Assembly (NCBI RefSeq): GCF_016545825.1
Contig: NC_052612.1
Location: 48,033,738-48,097,737 of the forward strand
Source of the DNA: Eucalyptus grandis
Taxonomy: Eukaryota; Streptophyta; Magnoliopsida; Myrtales; Myrtaceae
DNA length: 64,000 bases
Direction: 5' to 3'
This document shows positions 22,979 to 36,100 of the stretch, piece by piece. Positions within the stretch are counted from its first letter, which is position 1. Every line of letters starts with the position of its first letter. The notes under the pieces are model-generated. The model did no database searches, was not told where the DNA came from, and saw only the letters and a list, made by a program, of their open reading frames with translations. Both the position numbers and the translations under genes were made by a program.

Positions 22979-25900
22979 TCAAGCTCTCGGAAAGCGTGAT
23001 CGCCCCTTCTTCTTTAGGAACTCAGGGATTTCCACTGAAGTGCCTTCACCATATGAAGAGGGCCGCCTATTTAGTCCATCTCCTTGTATCTGGCCCGACT
23101 GTATTTTCAAAGAAACGATTCGGCTTCAGTACCAAAGCAAACATGCATAACAAACAAGCACACAAATGGAGATACAAGAAGATAAAAGGAGCAAAATCTT
23201 CAGGGATTAGATGGTTGGGGAGGAAGGTAGAAACCTGAAGCGACCTTCCTTCGCTTTCTTCTTGGCGTTTGAATCCAGTTGCAATTAAGGTAATGCTGAC
23301 CTGATGCAAAACAAGACAAATGTCCCATCAGAAAGTATTCTTCTCTTCATTGACATCTGATTGCAAGCAAGAATGACCAATCATACTTTGCTTCTGTGGA
23401 ATACATTCAGGCAGCAAAAGCGTAAGTTACAAGAAAAATGGGGAAGGGACGAACCTGTTTGTGATCTTATTAATGACATACATGTACGGTTTACCAGTTC
23501 TAGGGATAATAATACCTTTGGATGTCACTCCAAAGAACAAGATAAGTGCACCGTTAGCCACTATTGTGCCTAAGTGGAATGTTTACCATAAATTTGCTTT
23601 CTGTAAGCATATCTTCGTAATAATGTCTCTCTATTAGTGCTCAACAAAATAGTCCCCGAAATGCCCTTACCTGGCCAGACAGTGATGGATCAATCACTGC
23701 TCCAAATATCAGATTGGCCGTTGGATCCACTAGGTCATATATGACCTCAGCAGCAGCATTGACCTGTATGATGGCCACATAAGCAACAGGACAAGGGAAA
23801 GTCAAGATCAAGATTTAGCAAGCGGCAGTATTCTACAGCATCAAAAAAGATCAAGGGACCAAATTGTTGCTCAATGAGGGCCCAACTTTCCAATTTTTCT
23901 TGCAACGAAAGAAAAGAGAGACTTGGGCATTTTGGAAAAGATATACTAATAGGGCCATTGCAACCAAGTTATCACTGAGCTAGAGACTTGGATGCACCCA
24001 ACCTTCATCAGTTGGATAGACCCAAGAATCAAAAGCCCAAACTGCGGCTAATCCTTCATTCATGATGCATACAGCCCAGATAGAACAGTTGACTTCATCT
24101 TATAATTTCTTTATGCTGCTACTGACCATGCTTTGCACTGTGCCTTGGAAAATGAAAGTAGAAGCGTCTCGTTATCAAGCATATTGCTCTTGCTAGTAAA
24201 GAAATTTAGCAGAAGTCTGTCACTTATAACACCTACTGAAAGGCTTAATTAGCAGCAGAAAAATAAATGAATCATATTGGGGACAGAAAACATTGCATTT
24301 CCAGATAAGCTTTCTCACAAAAATAAAATAAAATAAAATTGAAAGTCAATAATAACAAATTGCCAGATAATGTGACTCATATATTTAAGTGTCCTTGTGG
24401 CCTGAAGAGCCAGGGTTTAGGATAGAAAAGCAAGGGGGAATGCCTCAAACTAAGATGGTAGGGGAATACCTCAAACAAGGTCAGGTCGCTTCCACCAGTT
24501 ATGTTCCAAACTATTCCAGTAGCCCTCTCAATACCAATATCAAGTAATGGAGATTGGATGGCATTTAATGCAGCATCTCTTGCCCTTGTCTTCCCTGACA
24601 AAAAAAAAAAAAGAAGATGACACCCAAGAATATTAATGAGTTAATCGAGAAAGCAGAAGTGGCTTTATTAAATGACACCCACGAAAAGAAAATCATTCTT
24701 TTTCATTTTCATTTATACACGACAAGTTCCATTATCATATACAATTTTGCTAGAACGGTAAGAGAGTCCATGTGGAGCTCTTGTGCACATGAGGATAGGA
24801 TGATGAGGCCATCTATCACTTAATTCTAATATGCTTTGCATGCAAATTACACATGAGTCTCTACTTCAAGTTTGTATTGCACAAAACAGTATATAGCTAA
24901 GATAGTTGGCTGCACCATTTTTTTTGTTTTTTTCGGGTTTAAGGGAAAGTTTTTAATGTAAATTCAAAGACCCCCTGGTTTCATAACTAAGTGCAGTTCT
25001 ACTCACAACAAGACACATCCGGTATAATATGGATTTGTTTGGAATCATGCTCGGCATATCTTAAGATCTTCCTATTGATTCTGGCAATCAGCAAAACTAG
25101 CCATCGGTCAGAACCGCATTGCATTAAAAAGTCTGTATTTTCTTTCTTAGCAATTAATTCTTGGATTATATTGTAAAATATGTCATCCATTTTATGGATA
25201 TATATGGCTTCACAACATGGGCAGATATATTGCTTCAGTAGTGCTTCATGCAGATTACACATTCTATGGTCAAATGAAGCTTATGCTTCATGAAAAAGGG
25301 TATCTGTCTTGCATATGAAAGTAATATAGTCAACTTTGAGCTTTTTGTGTCATCCTAGTTCTAAGAACTTTACTATCTTCTTGAGAATAATCTCTGAAAG
25401 AATAAGTCAAAAACTTTTAGATAGCTAAGTTGAATACTACCTGTTGCAGTCCCTATCCCCATTAATGAAGATCCTGCATTAGCCATTATAGCCCGCACAT
25501 CAGCAAAATCAACATTGACCAGCCCGGTATCTGCATGTAAGATGATTCAGCATCATATAGAGTAAAACAACTACGCCAGTCCATAAGAGTGATAATTTCA
25601 ACGAAAACATTAGTTCATCATCTGAAATGGATGATGCAAAAGGTTTTGCAAAAAAGAACTGTTGATTCGACCAAATCACAGTGGAGGACAAACGAAGTCC
25701 TGGTGAATGGAGGCTTAGGATGACCAAAGTCAACACCGACAAAGCAATGCTTAACTTAGCTATAGAATGAAGATGAGCATATACAACCTTGGGGAAAGAG
25801 GAATTAAGTTTAGTATCTAGCCATCCAAGATTAAAAGAAGGAAATTGTGAAAATGTAAATGCTCCGCGTTAGTGGCTATAACAATATCTTTGTGCTGCTT

Positions 25901-28273
25901 CTTGTGCACCAGGGTCAGAGAAGCAATTTATGATTACCAACCTTCGCATGATCTTTGTACTGAGCTACAGAGAGATTCGAATCAGAAATATCTGAGAGAG
26001 TGTCCAAGAAAATAAAGAGTAGAAAGGGTCAATTTGCAAGAGCACATTGTTCTATGTATTTACTTGTGGTGAGAGTGAGCAGTGTAACAGCTAAATGTAG
26101 TTTTATACAATAAATATGCAATGTGTATAGTAATTGCAAGACAGAGATATGTTCCGCATAATTTGACATAACTTGGCATGTGCGCATGTTGATTGTCTTA
26201 TACAATTTTCTTCTTCTACCTCTAATAAGTTGTATCAGAGCCCAAAATACTAAACAAAGTATTCTTGCCACAACCTTTAGCATGAAAGGACTTTTCAAAC
26301 TTCTCAATAACAGGGACCAAAATCAGAAGAGGAATCATTGATCTGACTCCTTAATATGTGTTTAGAAGGAGATCTGAATATAAGGGTTCATATTCAGTAT
26401 GTCTTTTCAAGAAAAATGAGGCTTGAAGCATCAAGCACATCATGAACATTGACAGCTCTTGGCATATCTCCTCTTCTCGTCTTGCTAGTATGCTTCATCT
26501 AAGTGACACTGAGTCTTGAAAGAAGGAATTTCGCCCTAATTATTAAAGAGCTTCCAAAAAGCATCTCATCATGCAGTGGCTGTAACTCAACCTATAATCC
26601 CAAACTGTCTGTATTTCTTTTGAAACTTCCATTTTTCCAGTGCATTACAAAAGAAGAGAAACTAAAGAGTCCTCAAAAGAGGTGGTAGTAGTCTATACCG
26701 TGATTATGTCAGAGATTCCCCGAACGCCTTGCCTAAGAATGTCATCAGCCAGATTAAATGCTTCTGTGACCGGGGTCGATGGCGAAACTGCAGTCAACAA
26801 CTTGTCGTTGGGAATAACAATCAAAGTGTCCACATTGTCTCTCAGAGATGCTATTCCTTCCTGGGCTTGAACAGTTCGCTTTCGTCCTTCAAAAGAAAAT
26901 GGGGTTGTCACAATACCAACGGTCAATATACCCATTGATTTTGCTACTCCTGCAATTATAGGAGCACCCCCAGTGCCGGTTCCTCCACCCATTCCAGCCT
27001 GCACACGATAATTAAGGAACAAGGAAATCAAATAAACATCTACTTTACAATATGGGCCATTGACTAATGATATTTAATTGAAGTGGATATCATTGTTGCA
27101 ACACTGTTCCTAATCACCATGAAAGGTACAATGGAGGATAAATCAATCCTCGATGAAGATGAATAAGCAAAAGGCACAACAGGACGTCAACTATGCTAAG
27201 TAGCAGATTAGTCCATCCATATTATCACTCTCTATGTGCATCGCCATCCAAATCAACCATATCTTTAAAGTAATTATTTAGCACTAAGGTCAAGGTAGTT
27301 CCACACAAAATTATGTTTCAAGTGATGATTGATAACCACCATAATATTGGCATATCAAAGACCTGGGTCCTAGATACATCAACGGAGATGGTTCTTCAAT
27401 GAATGGAGATAACATTTAATAGCTCTATATAAAGTTCATCACCATTTATGAATCAGGATGCAACATTTAGAGCCACTTTATAAGTCCTCAACAGAAAGAA
27501 ACAGCAGGGGAGAAAATTTAAATGACAATTTGAAAACACTCAGCATATACTATCTATAGTAGATTGGAACTGAAACTGCAAGCTGAAAGATAGATTACCA
27601 TGTAAAGTACAACCTACCGTGACAAAGACCATATCTGAGCCATAAAGTGCCTCTTCTATTGCTTCTTTGCTTTCTTTGGCAGCATTCATGCCAATTTCAG
27701 GGTTCCCCCCTGCTCCAAGACCTCTAGTCAGCTCTTGACCAATCTGCAAACGATTATCAGGAAACACAGGAGACATTCTCATGGCTTGGATATCTGTGTT
27801 CACGATCCAAAACTCCACGCCCTTCATAGCACTTTCTATCATGCGATTGACTGCATTTGACCCACCACCTCCAACTCCTATAACCTTGATCTTAGCTTCA
27901 CTGTGATTACTTTGGTTGGATGTGTCTCTTAAGCTTTCCACCACATTTCCACCCAAACCATCATTCTGTTTGTTTGCTGTGTTATTTCCTCGCCTTTATT
28001 CCCTCTAAGCATGGCAACTTCAGGGTGTGAATTCAGAAAGGGATCTTTACTTTGATATGTGCTAACACTATGAGAGTTGGTCGAACACATAATTTGAGGC
28101 AGAACAGACCTCATGTTGGCACCCAGAAAATTATTCTTTGTTCCAATCATCTTCCCGGACTTCACTTCAAACCACCGATTCTCCACCAACACTCTGCCTC
28201 CTCTTAAATTCAACACTCCCTTACGGTTTCCACCAACCGATGGTGCGAGATTTGTCGATAAACAGGTCGACAT
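22979..28273 (-). CDS. FTSZ2: Plastid division GTPase FtsZ2 (two one-base frameshifts in the sequence)
   Basis: Seven exons: 28273-27618, 26998-26699, 25530-25441, 24594-24470, 23763-23671, 23300-23235 and 23098-22979. FtsZ2 is the tubulin-like stromal GTPase that builds the division ring with FtsZ1. The sequence shows a transit peptide ([12 protein letters not shown]...), the nucleotide-binding [16 protein letters not shown], the tubulin signature [10 protein letters not shown] (about residues 223-232), [34 protein letters not shown] and the C-terminal [14 protein letters not shown]. That last motif separates FtsZ2 from FtsZ1 and in Arabidopsis contacts ARC6. Exon 1 is one base short at 27988-27989 (GEEITQQ should read on as a [11 protein letters not shown] frame), and exon 3 is one base short at CCC 25523-25525. 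With both allowed for, the length is 483 residues, normal for the family. The upstream in-frame Met at 28339 is less likely than 28273. Whether it is FTSZ2-1 or FTSZ2-2 is not decided. Confidence 0.93.
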
Positions 28274-29330
28274 GTCTGAATGGGTAGAAGGATGCCCTGG
28301 ATATGTTAAGGTGGCCAGGAAGTTTCCTCCCAAATTCAACGGACGGAGAGGCTGAAGTTGAAATTGGCCAAATACAGATTTTCAGCAGATACCTGTGTAA
28401 AGACGGCAGAAAATTAACGATGGAGCAAGAATAATCTCATCAGCGAAGTTATCAGCACACACAATTCACCAGAAATTACAAAAGACAGTCCTCTCCAGAG
28501 AATCGAGCATTACAGGAGACAAGCAACTGGCTTTAATTCCAATGACCTTTAATGTCCTCTACTCAAAGTCGAAAAGAACAGGAGATAGCTCGAACCGAAC
28601 AGCGAATTGCACTAGTTCCCTAAGAACGACCGCCGTTCCTACAATCTAACCCGTGCGCATGCCCCTCCCATCTCCGGAAGCGCTTCTCGTTAACACGAAC
28701 CAATCTAGTCCGAACTAAGAACCTACATTAAGGAATAAAAAATAAAAATAAAAAACTAGGCTCCAAATCCGTCCTCCATTGAAGCAACCGGCGACTCAAG
28801 AGAGAACGCCACGCGCGCATAAAAAGGGAATCGAGAATCGAAGGGCCGTTATCGACGCGCGCTCCTCCGACCGTGCAGCATCGATGAAGGCGAACCGCGA
28901 CCGGCCGGCGAAACGAAACGAAACGAAACGAAACGCATTGGTGAACCAGGACAAACGACTGCCGGAAGAGAGAGAGAGACCTGAGGTAGTTGCGGCGCTC
29001 AGGCACCGGGGAGGGCAATGCAATTCGGAATCAGGAGATGGAAATGAGGCCTTGAGGCGACTTCACGAGAAGCGCAAGAAAATGGTGGAGGAGGAAGGAG
29101 GAGAAAGTGGGAGTGGAGAGGGACAGGGAAGTGACTCCAAAGCCAACGGAGAGGAGACGTTTGCTGCTTTGCGCATCTTTCTTTGCTCATCCCTTCGTCG
29201 GTCGGTCTCGGCCATCGCCAGTCGTTAACCCACAGGGTTTTTAGCTGTGGGCCGGGCTTTGTGGGGAACGTTTTGGGTCGGGCTTCTGAGGGAATGTTTT
29301 GGGCCGTGTTAGAAGGGAATGTTTTTTTTT
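28274..29330 (-). promoter_or_regulatory. 5' UTR and promoter region of FTSZ2
   Basis: The region is non-repetitive, with a GC-rich stretch (28780-29230), a (CGAAA)n tract at about 28912-28934 and a short AG run near 28967. An intron within the 5' UTR is possible (an acceptor-like TTTCAACTTCAG lies just upstream of the start), but I could not fix its donor. No TATA box is claimed. Confidence 0.35.
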
Positions 29331-29335
29331 TTGGG

Positions 29336-29735
29336 GGGAAATGACACAAATTGTCTTTGAATTTTAATTTAATGTGCAATATGATCTATCCATTTTTAAT
29401 TTGCTTAGTATGGTCTTTGAACTGTGACCAAATGTACAATATGGTCCGTAAAATTTCAATTTGTTCAATGTGATGCCTGAACTATACGATGATATTCAAT
29501 GTTATCCCTTAACTTAAATTAATAGAAAAATTATATTGAATATTTTCATATAATTTTGGGATTAAATTAAGCATATATTAAAGGTCTCATTATCATGTCG
29601 AACTAATTAAAAATTTAAGAGTCGCTTTGCATGTTAGGCTACAAGTTTATGAATTACATTGAATAAATTAAAAGTTTAAATATCACATTGCGCATTTAAC
29701 CAAAGTTCAAGCACCATTTATATCACTATCTCACA
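29336..29735. repeat. Fold-back AT-rich element
   Basis: The left arm (AAATGACACAAATTGTCTTT onward, with TTTAATGTGCAATATGATC) is matched by the reverse complement of the right arm (GGTTAAATGCGCAATGTGAT). The two arms form an imperfect inverted repeat with no coding content. Target-site duplication not determined. Confidence 0.5.
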
Positions 29736-30369
29736 CTTCTTTTGATCAATGTCATAATTGTGATGTGAAATGACAAGAGTGTCAATTCATGTTCACGTTT
29801 CCGTGTCGATGTTAGCATTAACTTAAGGGTATATTGGTCAATTCAAAACTGACACGTTTCATTAATCATTTCGGGAAAGTTCAACCATAACACACGATTG
29901 TGTTCATTAAATAGGCAATACAAATATCCCTAGCATAGCATGTCGAATTCGATAAGTCGAATTTGGCCAATCCAATCCGAACGTGACGCTACAATGCAAA
30001 TAGCATTTTGAGATGAGATTTAGCAGTTAAAATTATTATTTTTTTCACAAAATTGACGTGTTTAATAAGTTAATATAAATGCTTAAGCACAACTGAATTG
30101 ATTAAAAAATATCAATAAGATCGTGAATGTCTTCTTTTGCTCTCAATTACGGAAAAGATCACAATTTTAGTACATTGTCAACCATGATGTGGTCAATTTC
30201 TATTCTTGCACCGTCTCCCCCCCACACATCCTATTTTGAGGTCTCCTTCGGCCAATGCAAGAGAGGATCTGCACGCATTGAGGTTAGGCTTTATCATTTG
30301 TTGAATGGTTGCTATCCTTGAGTTCTTCGTTTCATTACCAATTTGGTTTTCATCAACACAAAAAAGAAA

Positions 30370-31453
30370 GGGATATGTTCAGAAGTCCTAAAACTTGTCA
30401 GGAAAGTACAATTGAGTCCTAAAACTTACAAAAAGTTCAATAAAAAACTTGTCAAGTTAGTTCAATTGAGTCATAATGTTAACACCGTTAGCTTTTTTCC
30501 GTTAAAAATGTTGACGTGTCATTTTCAATTATTTTTTATTTTCCACATGGATTTTTTTAATGATTTTTATTCATTTTAAAAAAGAATTAAAACTAAAAAT
30601 TAATTTATTCATTTTATCTAAAAATTAAAAAGAAAAGTTATAAAAGTTATTTTTAAAATTGTTTTTAAAAAAAGCAGCCCTCTTCTCCCCCGCCGCCGCC
30701 ACCCATCGCCGGAGGGGCCGAGCGACGGGTCGTCGGCCATGGGCGGGGTGGCCGACGAGGGCGAGGGCGGGCGGCACCGTCGCCCGCCCGGGTGAGGCTC
30801 GCCCGGATCCGGCGAGGCTCGCCGGCCCCGAGCGAGGGCCGACGAGGCCTCGCCCGGGGCGGGCGACGGTCACTCGGCCCCGGTGAGGGATGGCGACCGT
30901 CGCCCGCCCGGGCGAGGCCTCGTCGGCCCTCGCTCGGGGCCGGCGAACCTCGCCCGATCCGGGCGAGCCTCGCGAGATCTGGAGAGCCTCGCCGCCCCGA
31001 GCGAGGGCCGACGAGGCCTCACCCGTGGCGGGCAACTGTCGCCCCCCCGGTGAGGGCCGGCCACCCCGCCAGGCCGGCGACGATCACCGGCCCCTCCGGC
31101 GATGGGCGGCAGCGGAAGTCCACCGCCCTTTTTTTTTTGAACAATTTTGTTTTTTTTAAATAAATTTAGATTTTCCTTTTTAAATAAATTTAGATTTTCC
31201 TTTTTAGTTTTTAATCTAATTTTTAAAGATTTTGAATAAAAAATAATTTTAAAAAGCCATTTGAAAAATAAAAATCATTTAAAATATGACGTCGGCGCCA
31301 CGTCAGCAATTTTCGTTAACTTTCTTAACGGTGTTAACTTTAGACTCAATTGAACCAATTTGACAAGTTTTAGGACTTGATTGAACTTTTTTGTAAGTTT
31401 TAGGACTCAATGCACTTTCTGGATAAATTTTAGACTTCCGCTGAACATATCCC
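30370..31453. mobile_element. Non-autonomous Mutator-like element with 9-bp target duplication
   Basis: The element starts GGGATATGTTCAG and ends CTGAACATATCCC, a perfect inverted match. It is flanked by perfect 9-bp direct repeats AAAAAGAAA at 30361-30369 and 31454-31462. The arms stay similar for over 200 bp, with AGTCCTAAAACTTACAAAAA and TTAACACCGTTA found on both sides in inverted order. Between them lies a GC-rich core (about 30680-31120) of repeated CGAGGCTCGCC, GGGCGACGG and GAGGGCCGACGAGGCCTCGC units. Long terminal inverted repeats with a 9-bp duplication fit the Mutator superfamily. No transposase is present. Open frames in the core come from the repeats. Confidence 0.82.
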
Positions 31454-32017
31454 AAAAAGAAATGTTCAAGCGACAAGTCGACAGTTTGGTCGATAGAAAC
31501 CTGTCAAAAGTGATGAAGTAAGATGAAATCATGGACAATTTTCAATGATTTGTAGGTGGTGCAAATTTAGGCGATCTACTACCTGTCCCACTAAATGTTT
31601 ATGCATGTTACACTTATAATATATGCTCCAAATTTATATGAGATTTTGACATCGCCCACTATATTTGTTGCCACCATTCACTTTTTTTCCTCGTGAAAGA
31701 TGGCAAAGTCGTTCGATTATTTCTTAAATTATTTGTTTTCTTTATCGGTCATTAAAGATTGTCATTGATCGGAAAGTCGTGCATGTATATTTTCTTTATG
31801 ATTGATAATGTCCTACTCACCACGTTGCAATGAAAATAAATAAGATCATAACGTAAATAGGAGATATGCAAGTTTATTTAGACATGCTTTCACCCACAGT
31901 TACTCGAGTAGACATTAAATAGAAGATGTGACAATAATAGATTACCAAAGCGAAGGGACAAACTGAATTTGAATACGAGGAATTGGTCATCTTCCTTTCG
32001 CTTGACTAAATGTGACT

Positions 32018-32582
32018 AAGGGTCTATTTGTTTTTTTTTTTTTTTTGTTAACTTGCCTAACAGTGAAAATTTATATTCTTTTGTTTCTAGGAAAATAAAA
32101 TGAGTTTGGATTTGTAACAAAAATGCATTTGGTAAAAATTTTGTTCTTTGCCTTCCTAGCCACTAGCGAGGCTCCTTTCTTTTCTTTTTCTTGTTCTTCT
32201 TCCCTCTTTCTTCTTCTTCAACTGGCCAACAAGGCATAGCCTCGCCCACCAGGGCCAACAATGCTCCTCATGAGGTTGCTGGCCTTTGTCTCGGCCGATC
32301 ACTGATCATCCCAAGGTTGGAGACCGGCAACCTTGAAGAAGAAGAAGAAGAAGAAGAAGAAGAAGAAGGAAGAAAGAAAGGATAAAAAAAAAAAAAAAAA
32401 AGATTCAAAGTAGAAATTTTGATTACATTATCAAAAACAATTCTATTCCGGGAATCGAAATTTTGGACAGTTACTAGATGGTTTAAAATGCTTAGAAATT
32501 GTTTCGGGAATAAAATAAAATAAAAAATCATTTCTGATTAGATTTTGTTTCTGGAACAGAAGCGTTACCAAACGCATCCTAA
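32018..32582. repeat. Short non-autonomous element, GTTCC-arm family copy 5
   Basis: The left edge is AAGGGTCTATTTGTTTTTTT and the right edge GTTACCAAACGCATCC. Inside are a GC-richer core (32155-32330: GCCTCGCCCACCAGGGCC, CTCGGCCGATCAC), a (GAA)n tract at 32334-32368 and poly-A. The layout is that of the copies at 19.4-21.6 kb. Confidence 0.55.
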
Positions 32583-33170
32583 AAAGCCTCCATTGCCTTT
32601 CAGCATCATACGTGTTGCAATTTGATTTTTGCCGAAACTAAAAATTGTCCAAGTGTTGTAGCTGACAGCTTGGACGACAGGAACTTGTTAAAGGTAGTAA
32701 ATACAATTATCAGTAGTGGAGTCGACGTCTTTCTGTCGTTTTGTACTAAAAATATGTATAAGAACATGTATATTTTCTCGTGACCAAGATAGGTCCGGTC
32801 AATTCTTATAATGTAGTGGACAAACTTTTCTAACTGTATTTGGAAGTGCTGCAAATAGAGGAAAAGAGGTGGAAGAACCAAGCAAGCAGGAATTGGTATG
32901 GAAAACACAACCTTTCCACACTGATACTTATTATGAAAATTGTGTTGTTTGGTGTAGAAATAGAACCTTTACAGGGGAGAGAACTATGTTATTTCTTGTC
33001 CGCTCTGGAATATTATACACCTCTGAATCGCAGTAAAACAGTATAAGACGTGTAATGGCATGTAGTCAACAGGGTATGGTGCAGATTATATATGCAGACA
33101 GTTGATCAGGCTATGATCGATCAGAAGCCGGGGAAATATAGGAAAGTGAGGACATGTACAGTGGACAGGT

Positions 33171-36100
33171 TCAGACTATGTAACGGCGAAGATAATCTAC
33201 TCGAGCCGGATGCTTGAGCTTCATGAGCGCCTTCACTTCATGCTTGCGGACCATCTCCCTGGATATGTTCAAGTTCCCGGCGATCTCTCCTAATGTTCGG
33301 TCACCTTTACCATCGAGCCCGTACCTCTGTCTGATGACTAGACTTTCCTTGGGCTTCAAGGAGTCGAGCTGCAACAAGAAAATATGCAGTCAAAACCATC
33401 TCAAATGAGGACCAACAAGCAGAAAATCTTTCAGCCCCATCTAGCGTGCATTGTCAGAAGTGGCTATAAATAGCTACATCGTTCTTCCTACTATCAACGA
33501 TTCTATATCATTTAACATTAGTTTGAGTTTTGCTTTTTTGTTAGTATAGCCAGAGTTGGATTTAACATGTCACAAATCTAATCAAGTGGTCTGGTGGTAT
33601 ACATAATTTCTCCGCAGTCAATCTCTGGTGTTATACCAGAGTACTTTCACATCCGAACAAAATCAGAAATCTTATTATGCCACACACTTCCAGATTAATT
33701 GAAGAAAAGAGTAGGCAGTGTTGTGCAAGCTTTCTTTGATTACCACATCATCAAGAGCAAGCCTGAGAAGAGCCGGTTGCCTCCTACTGTCTCCTCCAAC
33801 TCCATCAACATCAGTAATTCCACTAATGAACTCTTCTTGTGTGACCGAGTGCCTAGAATGAAGAGAGAAAACGGGCCTTGAGGCCCTCATAACTTCGTGG
33901 TACCTCTCAGGTGAGATACCGACTTTATCAATTATCTCTTCCTCTGTTGGCAATCTCTTTAGTTGAAACATCAACTCAAGTTTTGCCCTTTGGATCTCAA
34001 CTCTGACCTGCAAAATTATCAAACTCATCAAACATTTCAATCATTTCAGATTGGCAAACTTTAGGTGTTCATTCCACTAGTTCCACAAAATTTTCTTGTC
34101 TCTCAAACCGAAAGACAATTGGTCAGAGCCATTACTGAGCCTCCCTCTTTGTGAAAGGCAACATGAGACTTCGAATTTGCAATTTAAACGAAAAACAAGC
34201 ACCATTTACAGTAACAGCAACTTCAATCACTTGATATGCTCCATAAGCAAGGTCTGTCAACATATTTTAGTCTTCCATGGTAACAACAGAGACACTGTCT
34301 ATGATGCATGAGAGATCTCAAACTAACTTGCCTGAATCTTCTCTCTAGAGGGTACAGACAGTGAGAATGCATCCATGCTCATGAAATACATAAAACTGTT
34401 AGTGGTAAAGGAAAACAGACTTACCGACTCAAGGCCAAATGAGACACGCGTGAAGCTAGAAACGGTCATTGAACGTATAATGGCATGCCTGATCCAGAAG
34501 AGGCTATAAGTAGATAGCCGGAATCTCCTTTTGGTTCAAAACGGTCAATAGCTGTGATAAGTCCTTTTACCCCAGCTTGGCAAAGATCTTGAAACTTCGG
34601 ACCATTTGCAAAGTCTTGAAAATACTTATTCATAACAAACAGGACAAGCCGAAGATTATGCTGCAATAAATGCTAGAAGTCAATACACTTTACTTAATAC
34701 ATAGGCATATCATTCATACTTAAAACTGCAGAGATCAAAGTACATCTAAAGACAATCCAGCTACTACTTGTGCAGCAAATCATTAAAAAGAACATTGGCA
34801 CCATCCTTTGACTGGCAAAAGACTACAAGGGAATAATGAGTAAGAGATAACTATGACAGAATGGGACCACAATAGCAACAGAAGAAAATTATAACATCCT
34901 TGGGCAGTTTAAACAAATTGAACTGAATTAACAAGGTTGTTCAATTTTGGAGCTCCTCAGGAGGGAAGGCAGACATGAACAGGATTCTAAAAAAGTTCCT
35001 CGTTCACCAATTTATGCATTGTACCATGCCAAAAAGTTAGGTTTTCCCATTTTCTTTCTTTTTAAATCACAATGAGCAGATATCCATAAATCAGACAAAA
35101 CTTATGAATAAGATCCACAGCCAACAAGCCTTGGATACAGGAACCTAAAACTATTATCGAGTATACCCATTGTGGAGGATACTACTTATTTATTCATTTA
35201 TTCAACAAATTCGATTGATTGATACGAGTTGATTTTCTGTTACGATAAATTGACGAAACAATAGCTAACCCAATAGCTGCTTCAGCGGCTGCAATAGCTA
35301 TAACAAAAATGGAGAAAATATCTCCTTTTAATTGTCGACTATCAAAAATATCTGAAAATGTTACAAAATTTATATTAACCGGAGGATACAGAGTATACCC
35401 ATGGTGGAGGATCACTTTTAGCGACAGAAATAGCTCAACACACATTGAAATGTCAACAGTTAATACCCTCCTGAAGTTCTAATATCCTCACAAGCATCAA
35501 AGCATCATCAACTTTCTATAAGAATCCGATCACTTGCATCCAAGTTTCAGGGGATACTTAAGATCTAAAGAAGGAGAAGTATGTACCTTAATAAGTTTGC
35601 TTCTGGCAGCATGACCAACCTCCAGCTGTCTTCTTAATTGAGCTACGCTCATATTTGTTGCCTCAGCCATTTCAGCTTCTATTGGCTCCCTATCCAAATC
35701 ACTTCGTAAATTTTCCTTCACTTGAAGAAGAGCCTGAAATTGAGTCGACGCAGATTAGCATGACAGCACTCCAATTTCAATTCACCAAAGGGACAACCAA
35801 ATCTAAATCAATCTCACCCATGACATGGACCAGGAAGCTTTTTATGTTGTTTTATCATTCAGTTGGACTGCTAAATGATAAAAAGTCTCACCTTCATTGG
35901 TTGCATCAACTTGAATAACCAGGCATGTTCCGTAGAAGGAAGAACAGGAGGAATCTTCATCTTCTTCCAGTCCAAGCTGACCAAATCGGTTGAAGCTGAA
36001 TAGTCCCTAACAAGCTTCTCAATCTTCTCTTCTTCACTCAGAACCTCTCTTTTCCTCTGAACTGAATAGGTCGCTTGTTCTTCCTTTCTCCTTTTTATTG

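Noticed and set aside
30625..31163. Overlapping Arg/Pro/Gly-rich frames on both strands
   Set aside because: They arise from the GC-rich repeat core of the Mutator-like element; stop codons are rare there on all frames.
35194..35445. NdhE-like frame as a functional gene
   Set aside because: It lacks the N-terminal half, lies within an intron of SIG5 and is flanked by duplicated nuclear sequence, so it is a plastid DNA insert.
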